DNA from: Mesorhizobium sp. M4B.F.Ca.ET.203.01.1.1
GTDB taxonomy: Bacteria; Pseudomonadota; Alphaproteobacteria; Rhizobiales; Rhizobiaceae
DNA length: 64,000 nt
Assembly: GCF_004791025.1 (NCBI RefSeq)
Contig: NZ_SRUO01000004.1
Span: 124,001-188,000, forward strand
Reading direction: 5' to 3'
Shown here piece after piece: positions 25,955 to 33,077 of this stretch (positions are counted from its first letter, which is position 1; the number at the start of each line of letters is the position of its first letter). The notes beneath the pieces are model-generated. The model was not told the DNA's origin. It did no database searches and saw only the letters and a program-made list of their open reading frames with translations. The position numbers were made by a program, and so were the translations under genes.

Positions 25955-26713
25955 TCAGCCGAGCGGCACCACACACAGCACGTCGTTCTCGAGGAAGGCC
26001 TGCACCGCCTTGCCGCGCGAAACCTTTTCCATCTCCTCGGCGGTGGTGTACCAGCCGTCGACCGAGATCAGCTCGGCCTCGTTCCTGCGGCAGAAGACGC
26101 GCGCGGCAATGTTGCCGAGCGCGCCGGCGGAAGCGCGGCCGCGCAGCGTGCCGTAGACATGGATGGAGCCGGCGGCGACGATCTCGGAGCCGGACGCGAC
26201 CGAGCCGAGAACGATGACATCGCCATGCGCATGGAAGATCGACTGGCCGGAGCGGATCGGCGTGCGCACCATCAACGTGTCGCCGCCGGGCAGCGCGGGC
26301 TTCGCCGGCGCCTTGCCTTCCTCGGGCTTTTGCTCGTCAGCCTTGCCCTCTTCCGCCTTCTTGCGGCCGGGATGCAAGAGCAACCCGTCGCTGGTCGCCT
26401 CCTTGGCGCCGATCAGCTTCGGCGGCAGGTGCGAGCCAAGCTCGGCGCCGCCATCCATCTCGATGGCATAGACGCGAATGCCGCGCTGGCCGAGCACGCC
26501 GACCAGCGAATCGATCGCCGCAACATCGGGCTTCAAGGTGTTGAGATCGAGCACCACCGGCCGCCCGGCAAAATAGCCCGGCGAGTTGCCGATCCAGCGG
26601 TCCAGGCTCTCCAGCCAGACATCCAGGGGCGCTTCGGGGGTGAGCGTGAAAGCGACGAAAGAACGGGCGCGAAAACGGATGGATTTGGTCTCGACGGGGG
26701 CTGCGAAGGTCAC
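25955..26713 (-). CDS. minC: septum formation inhibitor MinC
   Basis: A 252-residue inhibitor of FtsZ polymerisation. The N-terminal domain (SIRFRARSFVAFTLTPE, then VVLDLNTL) is followed by a charged Lys/Glu/Pro linker. The C-terminal right-handed beta-helix holds the MinD-binding motif: RTPIRSGQSIFHAHGDVIVL, GSVASGSEIVAAGSIHVYGT and LRGRASAG. The start is a GTG with AAGGAATCGC upstream. It is first in minC-minD-minE. A perfect CtrA box lies 46 bases upstream, which predicts cell-cycle regulation of the operon. Confidence 0.95.
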   Translation of the reverse strand: MTFAAPVETKSIRFRARSFVAFTLTPEAPLDVWLESLDRWIGNSPGYFAGRPVVLDLNTLKPDVAAIDSLVGVLGQRGIRVYAIEMDGGAELGSHLPPKLIGAKEATSDGLLLHPGRKKAEEGKADEQKPEEGKAPAKPALPGGDTLMVRTPIRSGQSIFHAHGDVIVLGSVASGSEIVAAGSIHVYGTLRGRASAGALGNIAARVFCRRNEAELISVDGWYTTAEEMEKVSRGKAVQAFLENDVLCVVPLG

Positions 26714-26758
26714 GGGAAGCGATTCCTTACTGATAGGTAAACGCTAGGGGCCGAATGG

Positions 26759-26773
26759 TTAACGAATGGTTAA
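26759..26773 (-). promoter_or_regulatory. CtrA box upstream of minCDE
   Basis: On the minus strand it reads TTAACCATTCGTTAACC, a full TTAA-N7-TTAAC site embedded in an 11-base tandem repeat (GAATGGTTAAC/T). It is centred about 53 bases before the minC start, where it could overlap the promoter. A CcrM methylation site (GATTC, 26721-26725) is between it and the gene. The remainder of the gap to 27081 shows nothing else. Confidence 0.65.
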
Positions 26774-27081
26774 TTTTGGGGGTAAGGACCGTTAAGAGCC
26801 GGCTTGGCTAACCTTTTGTGGCGGGGCGGCCACACGGGCGTCCGCGCGGCGGCGCCTGCTCAAAATCATAAGATCGACGGACGCAAAATTCGGCCCATAT
26901 GCTGGGCGCCGCGCGAGGGCGCGCGGCCAGGCTCGGCTTGGACACGTCCTGGCAGCTTTCAGCATCTTTGACGCGGCCCGATGAACGGCTGCAGCATGTG
27001 AAGTTCCTAATATACGCAGGTATGCCGCACCGGGCACAGTCTGGCCCGGCTGATTTCCACCTTTTCGGAAGGAGACGGGGC

Positions 27082-27537
27082 ATGCGCATCAATCAGGCAG
27101 GCAGCAGGCGCGAAGGCAGCAAGTGGGCAGGCAGAGCGAGCGCAACAATTGGCGCGCTGTTGCTGGCATCCCTTGCAGGATGCATGACGTACCGGACGAG
27201 CGGCAGAGATACATTCCAGACCAGCGGCATAGATGCATGGTTGACCGCGGCCAATGCCGACGCGGTCATCAATACGATGGCAGCGAAGGGGCTGATGCCG
27301 GCTACCATCGACTGCCGCTTCGACCACACCGTTCCGGGTCAGGTGGCTTACGTCTCGAAGTTCACCTGGCAGCGCGCTCCGACAAACACACGCTATCATT
27401 GGGAAGTCGGCGATCCGACCTACCTCGCCAGCAAGGAAGTCAAATCCAACCGTGTTGGCCTACACCGCATCGCCGCGAAAACCGTCCGCGACCCCGCCAC
27501 CGGCCAAAAGGTTGCATGCTCGATCTGGACGAATTAG
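27082..27537 (+). CDS. putative lipoprotein, 151 aa
   Basis: The start ATG at 27082 has AAGGAGA upstream. A basic N-terminus (QAGSRREGSKWAGR) leads into a hydrophobic stretch ending LLLASLAGCM, a good lipobox with the acylated Cys. The mature part is about 115 residues with two Cys (DCRFDH and VACSIW) that may pair in the periplasm. No Pfam-type family is recognised. An 11-bp perfect hairpin follows the stop. The open frame extends upstream to 26899 but without a leader-like sequence. Confidence 0.75.
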   Translation: MRINQAGSRREGSKWAGRASATIGALLLASLAGCMTYRTSGRDTFQTSGIDAWLTAANADAVINTMAAKGLMPATIDCRFDHTVPGQVAYVSKFTWQRAPTNTRYHWEVGDPTYLASKEVKSNRVGLHRIAAKTVRDPATGQKVACSIWTN

Positions 27538-27569
27538 GCCACTACGAATGGCCGGCGGCTACCAGGCGC

Positions 27570-27594
27570 CGAGCCGGCGCGAGGCGCCGGCTCG
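27570..27594. terminator. bidirectional hairpin between convergent genes
   Basis: CGAGCCGGCGC and GCGCCGGCTCG form a perfect 11-bp stem with a GAG loop. It lies between the stop of the lipoprotein (27537) and the stop of the convergent sulfite-oxidase-like gene (27610), and may end both transcripts. Confidence 0.6.
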
Positions 27595-27609
27595 GGTTGC
27601 CTCGAGCAA

Positions 27610-28932
27610 TCAGGCCGCCTTGCGTTCCTTCAGGGCCTTCTCAAAGGCATCCTTGATCGGCTTGGATACGTCCTCGGTAGCCTTCAGCATCAATGCCTGG
27701 AGCGCCTTGGCCTGCTCGGCGGACTTTTCGATCTGCTTTTGCAGGAAAGCGGTCTGCAGTTCGAGGAACTCGGCCGGCGCCGCCATCACCTTGGCGCCCT
27801 GCTTGGTCATGTCGCGCTCCGGAAACAGCGCCCGGAGATCGCCGTCGATGGCGAACAGGCGTCGAGATCGCGCACGGTGGGCAGGATGGTCTCGGCGCGG
27901 TCCAGCCCGTGCACGACGAAACCCAGCCCATGTCAGGGACCAGATTTCCCAGGCGTGTTCGGCCTCCTCGCTGTGGTCGATAGTCGCTGGCGCCCAAGGC
28001 TCTTGATCGATCTGCACTTCGACCCGGTCGATGGGTGCCCCCCAGGCGGCCCCGATGATCGAGTAGTCCGAGCCTTTCCGGGTGACCTTCGCGGGCGCCG
28101 ACTTCAGCAGCGCTCGGCCCACCGAGTTCTCGGTCCACACGGTCTCGCCATTGTGGTCTTCCTCCCGGATGGTGACATAGTCGCGGGCCATCAGAAGGCT
28201 CATGAACCTGGTGTCGCGAACCTCGATGCGCTTCAGCCACTTGACGTTGGCGATCCCATACCAGCCCGGAGCAATGAGCCGTAGCGGGAAACCGTTGGCC
28301 GCCGGCAGCGCGACGCCATTCATTTCATAGCAGAGCAGATTGTTGGGATTCATGGCGTCGGCGAGCGACATGCTGCGCGCGAAGTTCTGCTTCATCTTGA
28401 CGTCGCGTATCGGGATCTCGCTTTCGTCAGTCCCGAAGAAGACGACCTCGATGCCCTTCTCCAGAACGCCGGCCTCCTCGAGGATCGGCGCGAGCGGCGT
28501 CCCTGCCCAGCGTGCATTGCCGATGCCGCCGGTGAAAAAAGGAAACCCGTGGTTGCCTGAGCATTCCACTGTGAACACGACCTCCTGGCGCGGTCGCGCC
28601 CTGATGTCGGCGAGCGTCAACTTTAACGGCTTCTTGACCAGCCCTCCGATCTCCATTGACCACGTCTTTTCATCGATCGTTGGTCGATTGAAATGCGAGA
28701 TGCTGAAGAACTTGTCGTTTGGCGTTATCCAGCTATCCAGATCCTCCCAGACAAGCTGGCTTTGGATACCTACCGGATCGGGATTTTCGGTCGGCTGATC
28801 CAGCCACGGAATGGTTTCCTCGCCCGCCTGTGCTGGAAAAGCGTAAGCCCGACGCGAGGCATGGAGAGCAGCGATTGCGACAAGAGCCGCACTTCCTTGA
28901 ACGAGAAGTTCTCTGCGTTGAAGGCTATGCAT
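27610..28932 (-). CDS. sulfite-oxidase-like molybdoenzyme with a scrambled foreign C-terminus
   Basis: A 440-residue product from the ATG at 28932 (GGGAGG upstream). A twin-arginine leader (QRRELLVQGSAALVAIAAL) precedes a molybdopterin domain with the Mo-binding Cys in VECSGNHGFP, then part of the dimerisation domain up to EIWSLTW (residue 335). The normal end of that domain is missing. Bases 27861-27926, in a shifted frame, read LGFVVHGLDRAETILPTVRD, which looks globin-like. Bases 27781-27858, back in frame, read LFAIDGDLRALFPERDMTKQ, also globin-like. From 27780 the tail (LQTAFLQKQIEKSAEQAKAL, then EDVSKPIKDAFEKAL) looks like a phasin C-terminus. The gene is probably inactive or altered, created by successive rearrangements. 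The globin and phasin labels are from memory of these families. Confidence 0.75.
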   Translation of the reverse strand: MHSLQRRELLVQGSAALVAIAALHASRRAYAFPAQAGEETIPWLDQPTENPDPVGIQSQLVWEDLDSWITPNDKFFSISHFNRPTIDEKTWSMEIGGLVKKPLKLTLADIRARPRQEVVFTVECSGNHGFPFFTGGIGNARWAGTPLAPILEEAGVLEKGIEVVFFGTDESEIPIRDVKMKQNFARSMSLADAMNPNNLLCYEMNGVALPAANGFPLRLIAPGWYGIANVKWLKRIEVRDTRFMSLLMARDYVTIREEDHNGETVWTENSVGRALLKSAPAKVTRKGSDYSIIGAAWGAPIDRVEVQIDQEPWAPATIDHSEEAEHAWEIWSLTWAGFRRARAGPRRDHPAHRARSRRLFAIDGDLRALFPERDMTKQGAKVMAAPAEFLELQTAFLQKQIEKSAEQAKALQALMLKATEDVSKPIKDAFEKALKERKAA

Positions 28933-29125
28933 GTTGTTACCTCCCAGTTGATTCCGGAGCAGGCTGCAACGGCGTATCTGGTCGGGTGTCATCGGCGTAC
29001 TCCTGGGATTGGTAAGCGATGACTTTCCCTCCGGGGCGTTTCGCAGGGATGCCGCCGCTGTCGGCGACGTGTTTCAGCGCTGTCTCAATCCGGTATCAGG
29101 CAGGCTGCCGCTTTTCGCGGCGGGA

Positions 29126-29311
29126 TCAGATGCCGTTCATGCCCCGCTGCTCCCTGTCGCGTCGGTTGAGGAGGCCCACCAGATCGTCGGCCTCTTCGAT
29201 GGGCATGTCGATCAGGGGGACGCCGTCCTCGACGACCGGCAAACCGGTGAAGACGTCGACGATGTCCCACGTGCCTTCAGGTGTCTCTTCTATGCCGTAG
29301 CGTTGGGGCAT
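29126..29311 (-). CDS. small hypothetical protein, 61 aa
   Basis: An ATG-started frame coding for a small acidic soluble protein: RYGIEETPEGTWDIVDVFTG, then ADDLVGLLNRRD. The pattern (one strand pair followed by a C-terminal helix) and sense-like composition resemble short conserved rhizobial proteins of unknown function. It lies 34 bases downstream of the 29346-29795 gene on the same strand and is probably co-transcribed with it. Its neighbours are stress-type genes. No functional call is possible. Confidence 0.6.
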   Translation of the reverse strand: MPQRYGIEETPEGTWDIVDVFTGLPVVEDGVPLIDMPIEEADDLVGLLNRRDREQRGMNGI

Positions 29312-29345
29312 GGCGCGGGTATCTAGGGCAGGCGCGAAGGGCTGG

Positions 29346-29795
29346 CTAGGTGCCCTTTGCCGCCTCCTCGATCAATTCCGCGACCAGGTTGCGGAACTTT
29401 GCGTCAGACTTGTCGCCTATGTTTCCGACGTCTTTCGCTACCATCCCGGGGGCCGACACGGACACCGCTCCGCTCACCTCGACACTGACTGTGAACATCC
29501 TTCTGACCGCATTTTCCGATTGCCGCTTCCTGTAGATCTCGAACCGCATCGACGGTGTCGATGCTTTGACCAAGCGATCGGATGCGGTGTCTATGTCGAA
29601 AGCCACCTCGCCAGCGACCTCGGCATTGGCCGCTTGCAACGATGCAACCACGACGTCATCCAGCCAGGCCCTCGCTTGCGCTTCAAAGTCCGCCACAGGC
29701 ACATTTCGCTCCGCAGCCCTCGCATTTTCGGCGCCTCTCCCCTTCTGATTACGGGCTTCCTTTCCGCGCTCAAGAGCTTCTTTGAACTTGGACAT
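29346..29795 (-). CDS. hypothetical protein, 149 aa
   Basis: A soluble protein with a highly charged helical N-terminus (SKFKEALERGKEARNQKGRG), a middle with WLDDVVVASLQAANAEVAG and a beta-rich part (MRFEIYRKRQSENAVRRMFT, then VSVEVSGAVSVSAPGM), ending in a helix. GGAGG lies just before the start. I do not recognise the family. It may be the first gene of a two-gene unit with 29126-29311. It lies inside the stress-associated stretch between the sulfite-oxidase-like and truncated hemoglobin genes. Confidence 0.65.
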   Translation of the reverse strand: MSKFKEALERGKEARNQKGRGAENARAAERNVPVADFEAQARAWLDDVVVASLQAANAEVAGEVAFDIDTASDRLVKASTPSMRFEIYRKRQSENAVRRMFTVSVEVSGAVSVSAPGMVAKDVGNIGDKSDAKFRNLVAELIEEAAKGT

Positions 29796-30219
29796 CCCGA
29801 TGCCTCCGATCTTTCAGCGCATGAGGCCGGCCCGTCAGATCGGGCACGGTCCTCCCAATAGAACGCATGTGATCAGCGCACGTTGCGTCATCGTTTTTCC
29901 AACCCCGCGCCCACCGGCACCCATAAAGCCTTGGGATAGCTTGGGGTGAACGAGAAAGGCAGACTTCCCGTGATCCGTCGCCGGGCCGACTGGACGCATG
30001 AACCCAGGGCGGCCTGATGCCATCACGCCGACCGGGTGAGACTGCCGGATACAATGTCGCGATGCCGGCGATCGCCGCGCAATCGGAGCTGCGAAGCCAG
30101 CGGTGCGGTTGGTAGGCCGGGACCGTTTCGAGCCCCAACCGCGTCGGCATGGTCAAATGCCGCTTGCAAACATGCCCCTCGCCTTCGCGCTGCAGGTCCT
30201 TCGCCCAGCCGGCTCAAAA

Positions 30220-30245
30220 GGAACAAGTCGGGCGCGGCGCTCGTT
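30220..30245 (+). promoter_or_regulatory. EcfG-type general stress promoter for the truncated hemoglobin
   Basis: GGAAC (30220-30224), 17 bases, CGTT (30242-30245) is the exact consensus of the alphaproteobacterial general-stress sigma factor EcfG. It lies about 110 bases before the start at 30358. The remaining gap 29796-30219 contains no accepted gene. Confidence 0.7.
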
Positions 30246-30357
30246 AATGCCGCGGACCATGCCGGGTAAGGCAAAGTGGACATATCCGAAAATCAAATCA
30301 TTGACGCCGCCAGACCAGGCCGCGGCTTGCTCTGGCTCAACGCGAAGGAAACCAGAG

Positions 30358-30903
30358 ATGAAAACGGCTGTTTCGACCTCTCTCACAAGACGAAGCGTCG
30401 TCGCGCTGGCGGTCGCCGCCGCATCGACGACTGTAGTGGCCACCAACAACGCGCTCGCGCAGGAGCAGGCCAAGCCTGAGAAAAGCCTGTACGAGCGGCT
30501 GGGCGGCGTGTTCGCCATCGCGGCGGTGGTGGATCACTTCAGCGACGCCATCGTGAAGAACCCGATCGTCGGCCAGAAATCCAAGAATGCGCAGCTGCGG
30601 AAATGGCACACCAAGAACCTCGAACGGCTGCCCGGCCTCAAATTCATGCGCACGCTGTGGGTCTGCGACGTTTCCGGCGGCCCGCTCAAGTTCGTGGCCA
30701 CCAAGCCCGGCACGACGCCGCTCGGCCTCGAGGAAGCCCATCGCGACCTGCGGATCTCGCCGGCGGAGTTCGATGAGGTCGCGGCCGAACTCGGGCGGAC
30801 GCTCGATCACTTCAAGGTTCCGAAGGCCGAGAAGACCGAGATGCTTGAAGCCTTTGCCGCACACAAGGGCGAGGTTACCGCCGGCTACGACAAACAGGGC
30901 TGA
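30358..30903 (+). CDS. exported group 1-like truncated hemoglobin
   Basis: A 181-residue protein. A leader with adjacent arginines (SLTRRSVVALAVAAASTTVV) ends near NALAQ, so the protein is probably exported, perhaps by Tat. The globin part follows: SLYERLGGVFAIAAVVDHF (the usual start of truncated hemoglobins), KNPIVGQKSKNAQL, then the proximal heme-binding His in LGLEEAHRDLRISPAEFDEV. Most truncated hemoglobins are cytoplasmic, so a signal peptide is unusual. The ATG has GAAGGAA upstream. A perfect EcfG-type promoter sits about 110 bases upstream. Roles in NO or oxygen chemistry under stress are likely but unproven. Confidence 0.82.
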   Translation: MKTAVSTSLTRRSVVALAVAAASTTVVATNNALAQEQAKPEKSLYERLGGVFAIAAVVDHFSDAIVKNPIVGQKSKNAQLRKWHTKNLERLPGLKFMRTLWVCDVSGGPLKFVATKPGTTPLGLEEAHRDLRISPAEFDEVAAELGRTLDHFKVPKAEKTEMLEAFAAHKGEVTAGYDKQG

Positions 30904-31115
30904 AGCCCGGCCCGCAAGGCGATGCCCAATTATGTTGTCGCCGATGGCTTGCTGAGTGCGTCGCGCGCCGTCGCCAGTTCCGCTGCGGGAAATCGCGGCT
31001 GGCTCCGCCGCTCAAGGGGTGCCTGGCCGGCCACTGCCGGCCTACGCATGGAACCCGGGTCCGCGTGCCGGCTTATGTTAGCCAGAGCGCAGCAACGATA
31101 TCTCGGGAGAAACCA

Positions 31116-31301
31116 ATGGCCGACGACAAAAGCAACCGCGGCTTCCGCGACCAGAGTCTCGTCTCAGCCGACGAGGAGTACGAGGTCAGATATTTCGCCA
31201 AGCAGAACCGCATCACGCCTGACGAGGTCCGCGCGCTGATACGCGAGCACGGCAATGACCGGAAAAGGCTGGCGCGGGAGGCCAGGAAGCTGCGCGGATG
31301 A
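31116..31301 (+). CDS. DUF3606-family small protein
   Basis: A 61-residue protein with the DUF3606 core: a polar lead, then ADEEYEVRYFAKQNRITPDE and VRALIREHGNDRKRLAREA. It folds as a short helical unit of unknown function, common in rhizobial stress loci. GGGAGA precedes the ATG. The upstream open frame to 31065 is not used. Its stop overlaps the next start (ATGA), so it begins a stack of three coupled small genes. Confidence 0.75.
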   Translation: MADDKSNRGFRDQSLVSADEEYEVRYFAKQNRITPDEVRALIREHGNDRKRLAREARKLRG

Positions 31302-31483
31302 CGAAACTTTCCGATCTCGGGCCGCCCATCGCCAGCACCCGGCGCGGAAACCCGCCCGGCGGATATCCGGCCTGTCATTTCTATCTCTGCCCCAGATGCG
31401 GCCAGCCGGTCGACATGCCTGACCTGCGCCAGGTGATCTGGCATCAGCGGACCGAACATGAGCGGCTGGACGTTGACCGATGA
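31298..31483 (+). CDS. small putative zinc-ribbon protein, 61 aa
   Basis: The middle reads FYLCPRCGQPVDMPDLRQ and is followed by WHQRTEHER. The CxxC pair and the two His could bind a single zinc (C2H2-like). No family is recognised. The ATG overlaps the DUF3606 stop and its own stop overlaps the next ATG, giving tight translational coupling. The residue pattern, not homology, supports coding status. Confidence 0.6.
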   Translation: MTKLSDLGPPIASTRRGNPPGGYPACHFYLCPRCGQPVDMPDLRQVIWHQRTEHERLDVDR

Positions 31484-31800
31484 CCAGGCGCGGGCCCGCG
31501 AGAGGCGTTGGTGTCGGCGATGAGGTTGCCATCCATGCCACCGTTCTGCGGCGGATCGACGAGGAGCGGGTAAGTGTCAGCATTCCGACCTATGGGCATC
31601 CGCATTCGATAGCCGACCGCACGGCCAGGAACGGCCAGAACATCGAGCTGATAGGGGAAGTCACGCGCATCGATGAGCAGGCCGGCAAGGTGACGGTGAA
31701 CCTGCGGCCGGTCGTGACGGTCGATCTGGACCAGGTGAAGCTGGTGACGGGATACGAACCGCCCCGTCCCCCGGTGGCGCGTAACGACAAACCGGACTGA
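31480..31800 (+). CDS. hypothetical protein, 106 aa
   Basis: The third gene of the coupled stack (start overlaps the previous stop). The sequence is beta-rich: GDEVAIHATVLRRIDEERVS, then IELIGEVTRIDEQAGKVTVN and LDQVKLVTGY. It suggests a small barrel, perhaps of OB or SH3 type, with basic and proline-rich ends. It has no signal peptide. Function is unknown. It is convergent with the KTSC-domain gene. Confidence 0.65.
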   Translation: MTRRGPARGVGVGDEVAIHATVLRRIDEERVSVSIPTYGHPHSIADRTARNGQNIELIGEVTRIDEQAGKVTVNLRPVVTVDLDQVKLVTGYEPPRPPVARNDKPD

Positions 31801-31814
31801 AGCCGGAGCCGCGG

Positions 31815-32036
31815 TCATTCGGGATCGGCGTTGCCGGCGGGCACGAGACGGTGGCTGAAGCGATTGCGGATGTGGTCGTTGAAATACCGGCCTTTGGCGA
31901 AGGCGGCCCGGAATGCCGCGAACGTCTCCGGCGGAACACCCTGAAACTCATAGTGCTTGCCGCTTGCCACGAACCATACCGAGAGGATGCGGCGTTCCGG
32001 ATCGTAATCGGTCTTGCGAATCGAGGTTGACGGCAT
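31815..32036 (-). CDS. KTSC-domain protein
   Basis: A 73-residue protein. After STSIRKTDYDPERRILSVWF comes YEFQGVPPETFAAFRAA and KGRYFNDHIRNRF. These are the KTSC-domain features: a Ser-x-Ile start, a beta pair ending in Y-x-F/Y, and a conserved G-x-Y/F-F-N-x-x-I. The family often occurs with lysyl-tRNA synthetase fusions and in small stress proteins. Its role is unknown. The ATG at 32036 is preferred over an in-frame TTG at 32045. It is probably in an operon with the two genes upstream. Confidence 0.78.
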   Translation of the reverse strand: MPSTSIRKTDYDPERRILSVWFVASGKHYEFQGVPPETFAAFRAAFAKGRYFNDHIRNRFSHRLVPAGNADPE

Positions 32037-32062
32037 GCCTGCCAATTCCTGGTCTTACCCGC

Positions 32063-32212
32063 TCAATGCCGCTTGAAATACAGCACCTCGCGCTCGTGCT
32101 TCTCAGCCGCCTCGCGGCTGTCGAAGGTGCCGAGGTTACGGCGGCGGCCGGTCTTTTCGTCCTTCTTGCGCGAATAGAGCCGGTATTTTCCGGATTTGAG
32201 TTTTCGGATCAT
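32063..32212 (-). CDS. small basic protein, 49 aa
   Basis: A short gene with GGGAGG before its ATG. The product is strongly basic: MIRKLKSGKYRLYSRKKDEK, then a Gly-Thr-Phe and a C-terminal helix EAAEKHEREVLYFKR. The pattern resembles the N-terminal arm-type strand pair of integrase-like SAM-like DNA-binding leaders, but the rest is missing. More likely it is one of the conserved small rhizobial proteins of unknown role. It sits between the PRC-barrel and KTSC genes, 45 and 26 bases away. Confidence 0.65.
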   Translation of the reverse strand: MIRKLKSGKYRLYSRKKDEKTGRRRNLGTFDSREAAEKHEREVLYFKRH

Positions 32213-32257
32213 CGTGTACCTCCCGAAGAGGAAGGCCGGCCGTGCCGGGCCCCTCTT

Positions 32258-32542
32258 TCAGTCCTGGTGCTCGGGCATGTCCTCGAGCTGATCCTTCGTC
32301 CAGAAGGTGACGGCGTGGACGTCGCCGTCTTCGTCGCGCATGAAATCGAGCTGCATGGCGGGAACCGCGACGGGTTTGGCGCCGATGCCAAGGAAGCCGC
32401 CGACGTCGATGACGACCTGGCTGCCATGCATGTGGTCGACGGAGCCGATCTTCTCGTCGTCAGGGCCGTAGATGGTCGCGCCTTCGAGGATGGCCGGGGT
32501 CAGCTCGGCATTGGTGAGCCTTACGTGGTTGGTGTGATCCAT
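32258..32542 (-). CDS. PRC-barrel domain protein
   Basis: A 94-residue soluble protein with the PRC-barrel core: ILEGATIYGPDDEKIGSVDH, then VVIDVGGFLGIGAKPVAVPA and LDFMRDEDG. These small barrels occur in RNA-processing and photosynthetic proteins, and as stand-alone stress proteins in rhizobia. AAGGAG lies ahead of the ATG. An EcfG-like promoter (32574-32598) precedes it, so it likely leads a stress-induced unit with the two small genes downstream. Confidence 0.85.
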   Translation of the reverse strand: MDHTNHVRLTNAELTPAILEGATIYGPDDEKIGSVDHMHGSQVVIDVGGFLGIGAKPVAVPAMQLDFMRDEDGDVHAVTFWTKDQLEDMPEHQD

Positions 32543-32573
32543 GGCGTGGTCTCCTTCGGGGTTATGAAGGATG

Positions 32574-32598
32574 AACCTGCGAAGGCGCCAAGAGTTCC
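32574..32598 (-). promoter_or_regulatory. EcfG-like promoter upstream of the PRC-barrel gene
   Basis: On the minus strand: GGAAC, 16 bases, GGTT. One base differs from the -10 consensus CGTT. It is about 32 bases upstream of the PRC-barrel start. Confidence 0.45.
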
Positions 32599-32662
32599 GA
32601 CAGAACAGAGGACGTGGTCAGCACGGGCCAAGGCGGCCCCGCCGGCCACCGGCGAAAGGCGG

Positions 32663-32857
32663 CTAGCGGCGCGGTTGCGGTCTCGCCACCGTCTCCAAAG
32701 GGCTCTCCGAGAGCCGGGCCGAGCGCTGCTCACCAAGCCGGGACGACCTCTTCTTCGGTTTCGGCTCCGCTTTGGGGATCGGCGCCTTGGCGATCAGGTA
32801 GTCGGCCCGATTTGTCCGATAGTCTTCCTTGTGCACAGACGTTTTCGGCATAGACAT
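32663..32857 (-). CDS. small basic hypothetical protein, 64 aa
   Basis: The ATG at 32857 has AAGGAG seven bases upstream. The protein is Lys/Arg/Pro-rich and likely disordered: MSMPKTSVHKEDYRTNRADY, then IPKAEPKPKKRSS and an Arg-rich end. It could bind nucleic acid or be a small stress protein, but no family is recognised. A perfect EcfG-type promoter lies just upstream, the best evidence that this is a real gene. Confidence 0.65.
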   Translation of the reverse strand: MSMPKTSVHKEDYRTNRADYLIAKAPIPKAEPKPKKRSSRLGEQRSARLSESPLETVARPQPRR

Positions 32858-32879
32858 TTTTGATCTCCTTGCAGAGATC

Positions 32880-32905
32880 AACGCACAGCGACGCCACCCT
32901 GTTCC
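32880..32905 (-). promoter_or_regulatory. EcfG-type general stress promoter
   Basis: On the minus strand: GGAAC (32905-32901), 17 bases, CGTT (32883-32880), an exact match to the general-stress consensus, about 25 bases before the start at 32857. Confidence 0.7.
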
Positions 32906-32980
32906 CGGTTTCCTCAGCAACCCGGAGCTATTTGTTCGTGCGTAGTTGCGGGCGGAAGGCTGTCGCTCATTTTTCCTGAG

Positions 32981-33077
32981 TTGCAAGACGGAAAACCGCC
33001 CCGCATTTTCCTGGAATTGCTTTCGCCAAGCGCTACTCCGGACGAAAAACCGCCACGCATCTTTCCTGGAATTGCTT
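32981..33077. repeat. AATTCC palindromic repeats, copies 2 and 3
   Basis: Copy 2 (about 32981-33024) and copy 3 (about 33032-33077) share GGAAAACCGCC/GAAAAACCGCC and the end TTCCTGGAATTGCTTT with the unit at 3243-3285. Copy 3 abuts the stop codon of the DUF2934 gene, as copy 1 does for the porin remnant, which suggests a gene-end preference. Confidence 0.65.

Noticed and set aside
29835..30026. Minus-strand frame with GVGKT-like residues
   Set aside because: The string GAGGRGVGKT looks like a P-loop, but it lacks the needed spacing and a preceding strand, the frame is short, and the rest has no protein-like pattern.
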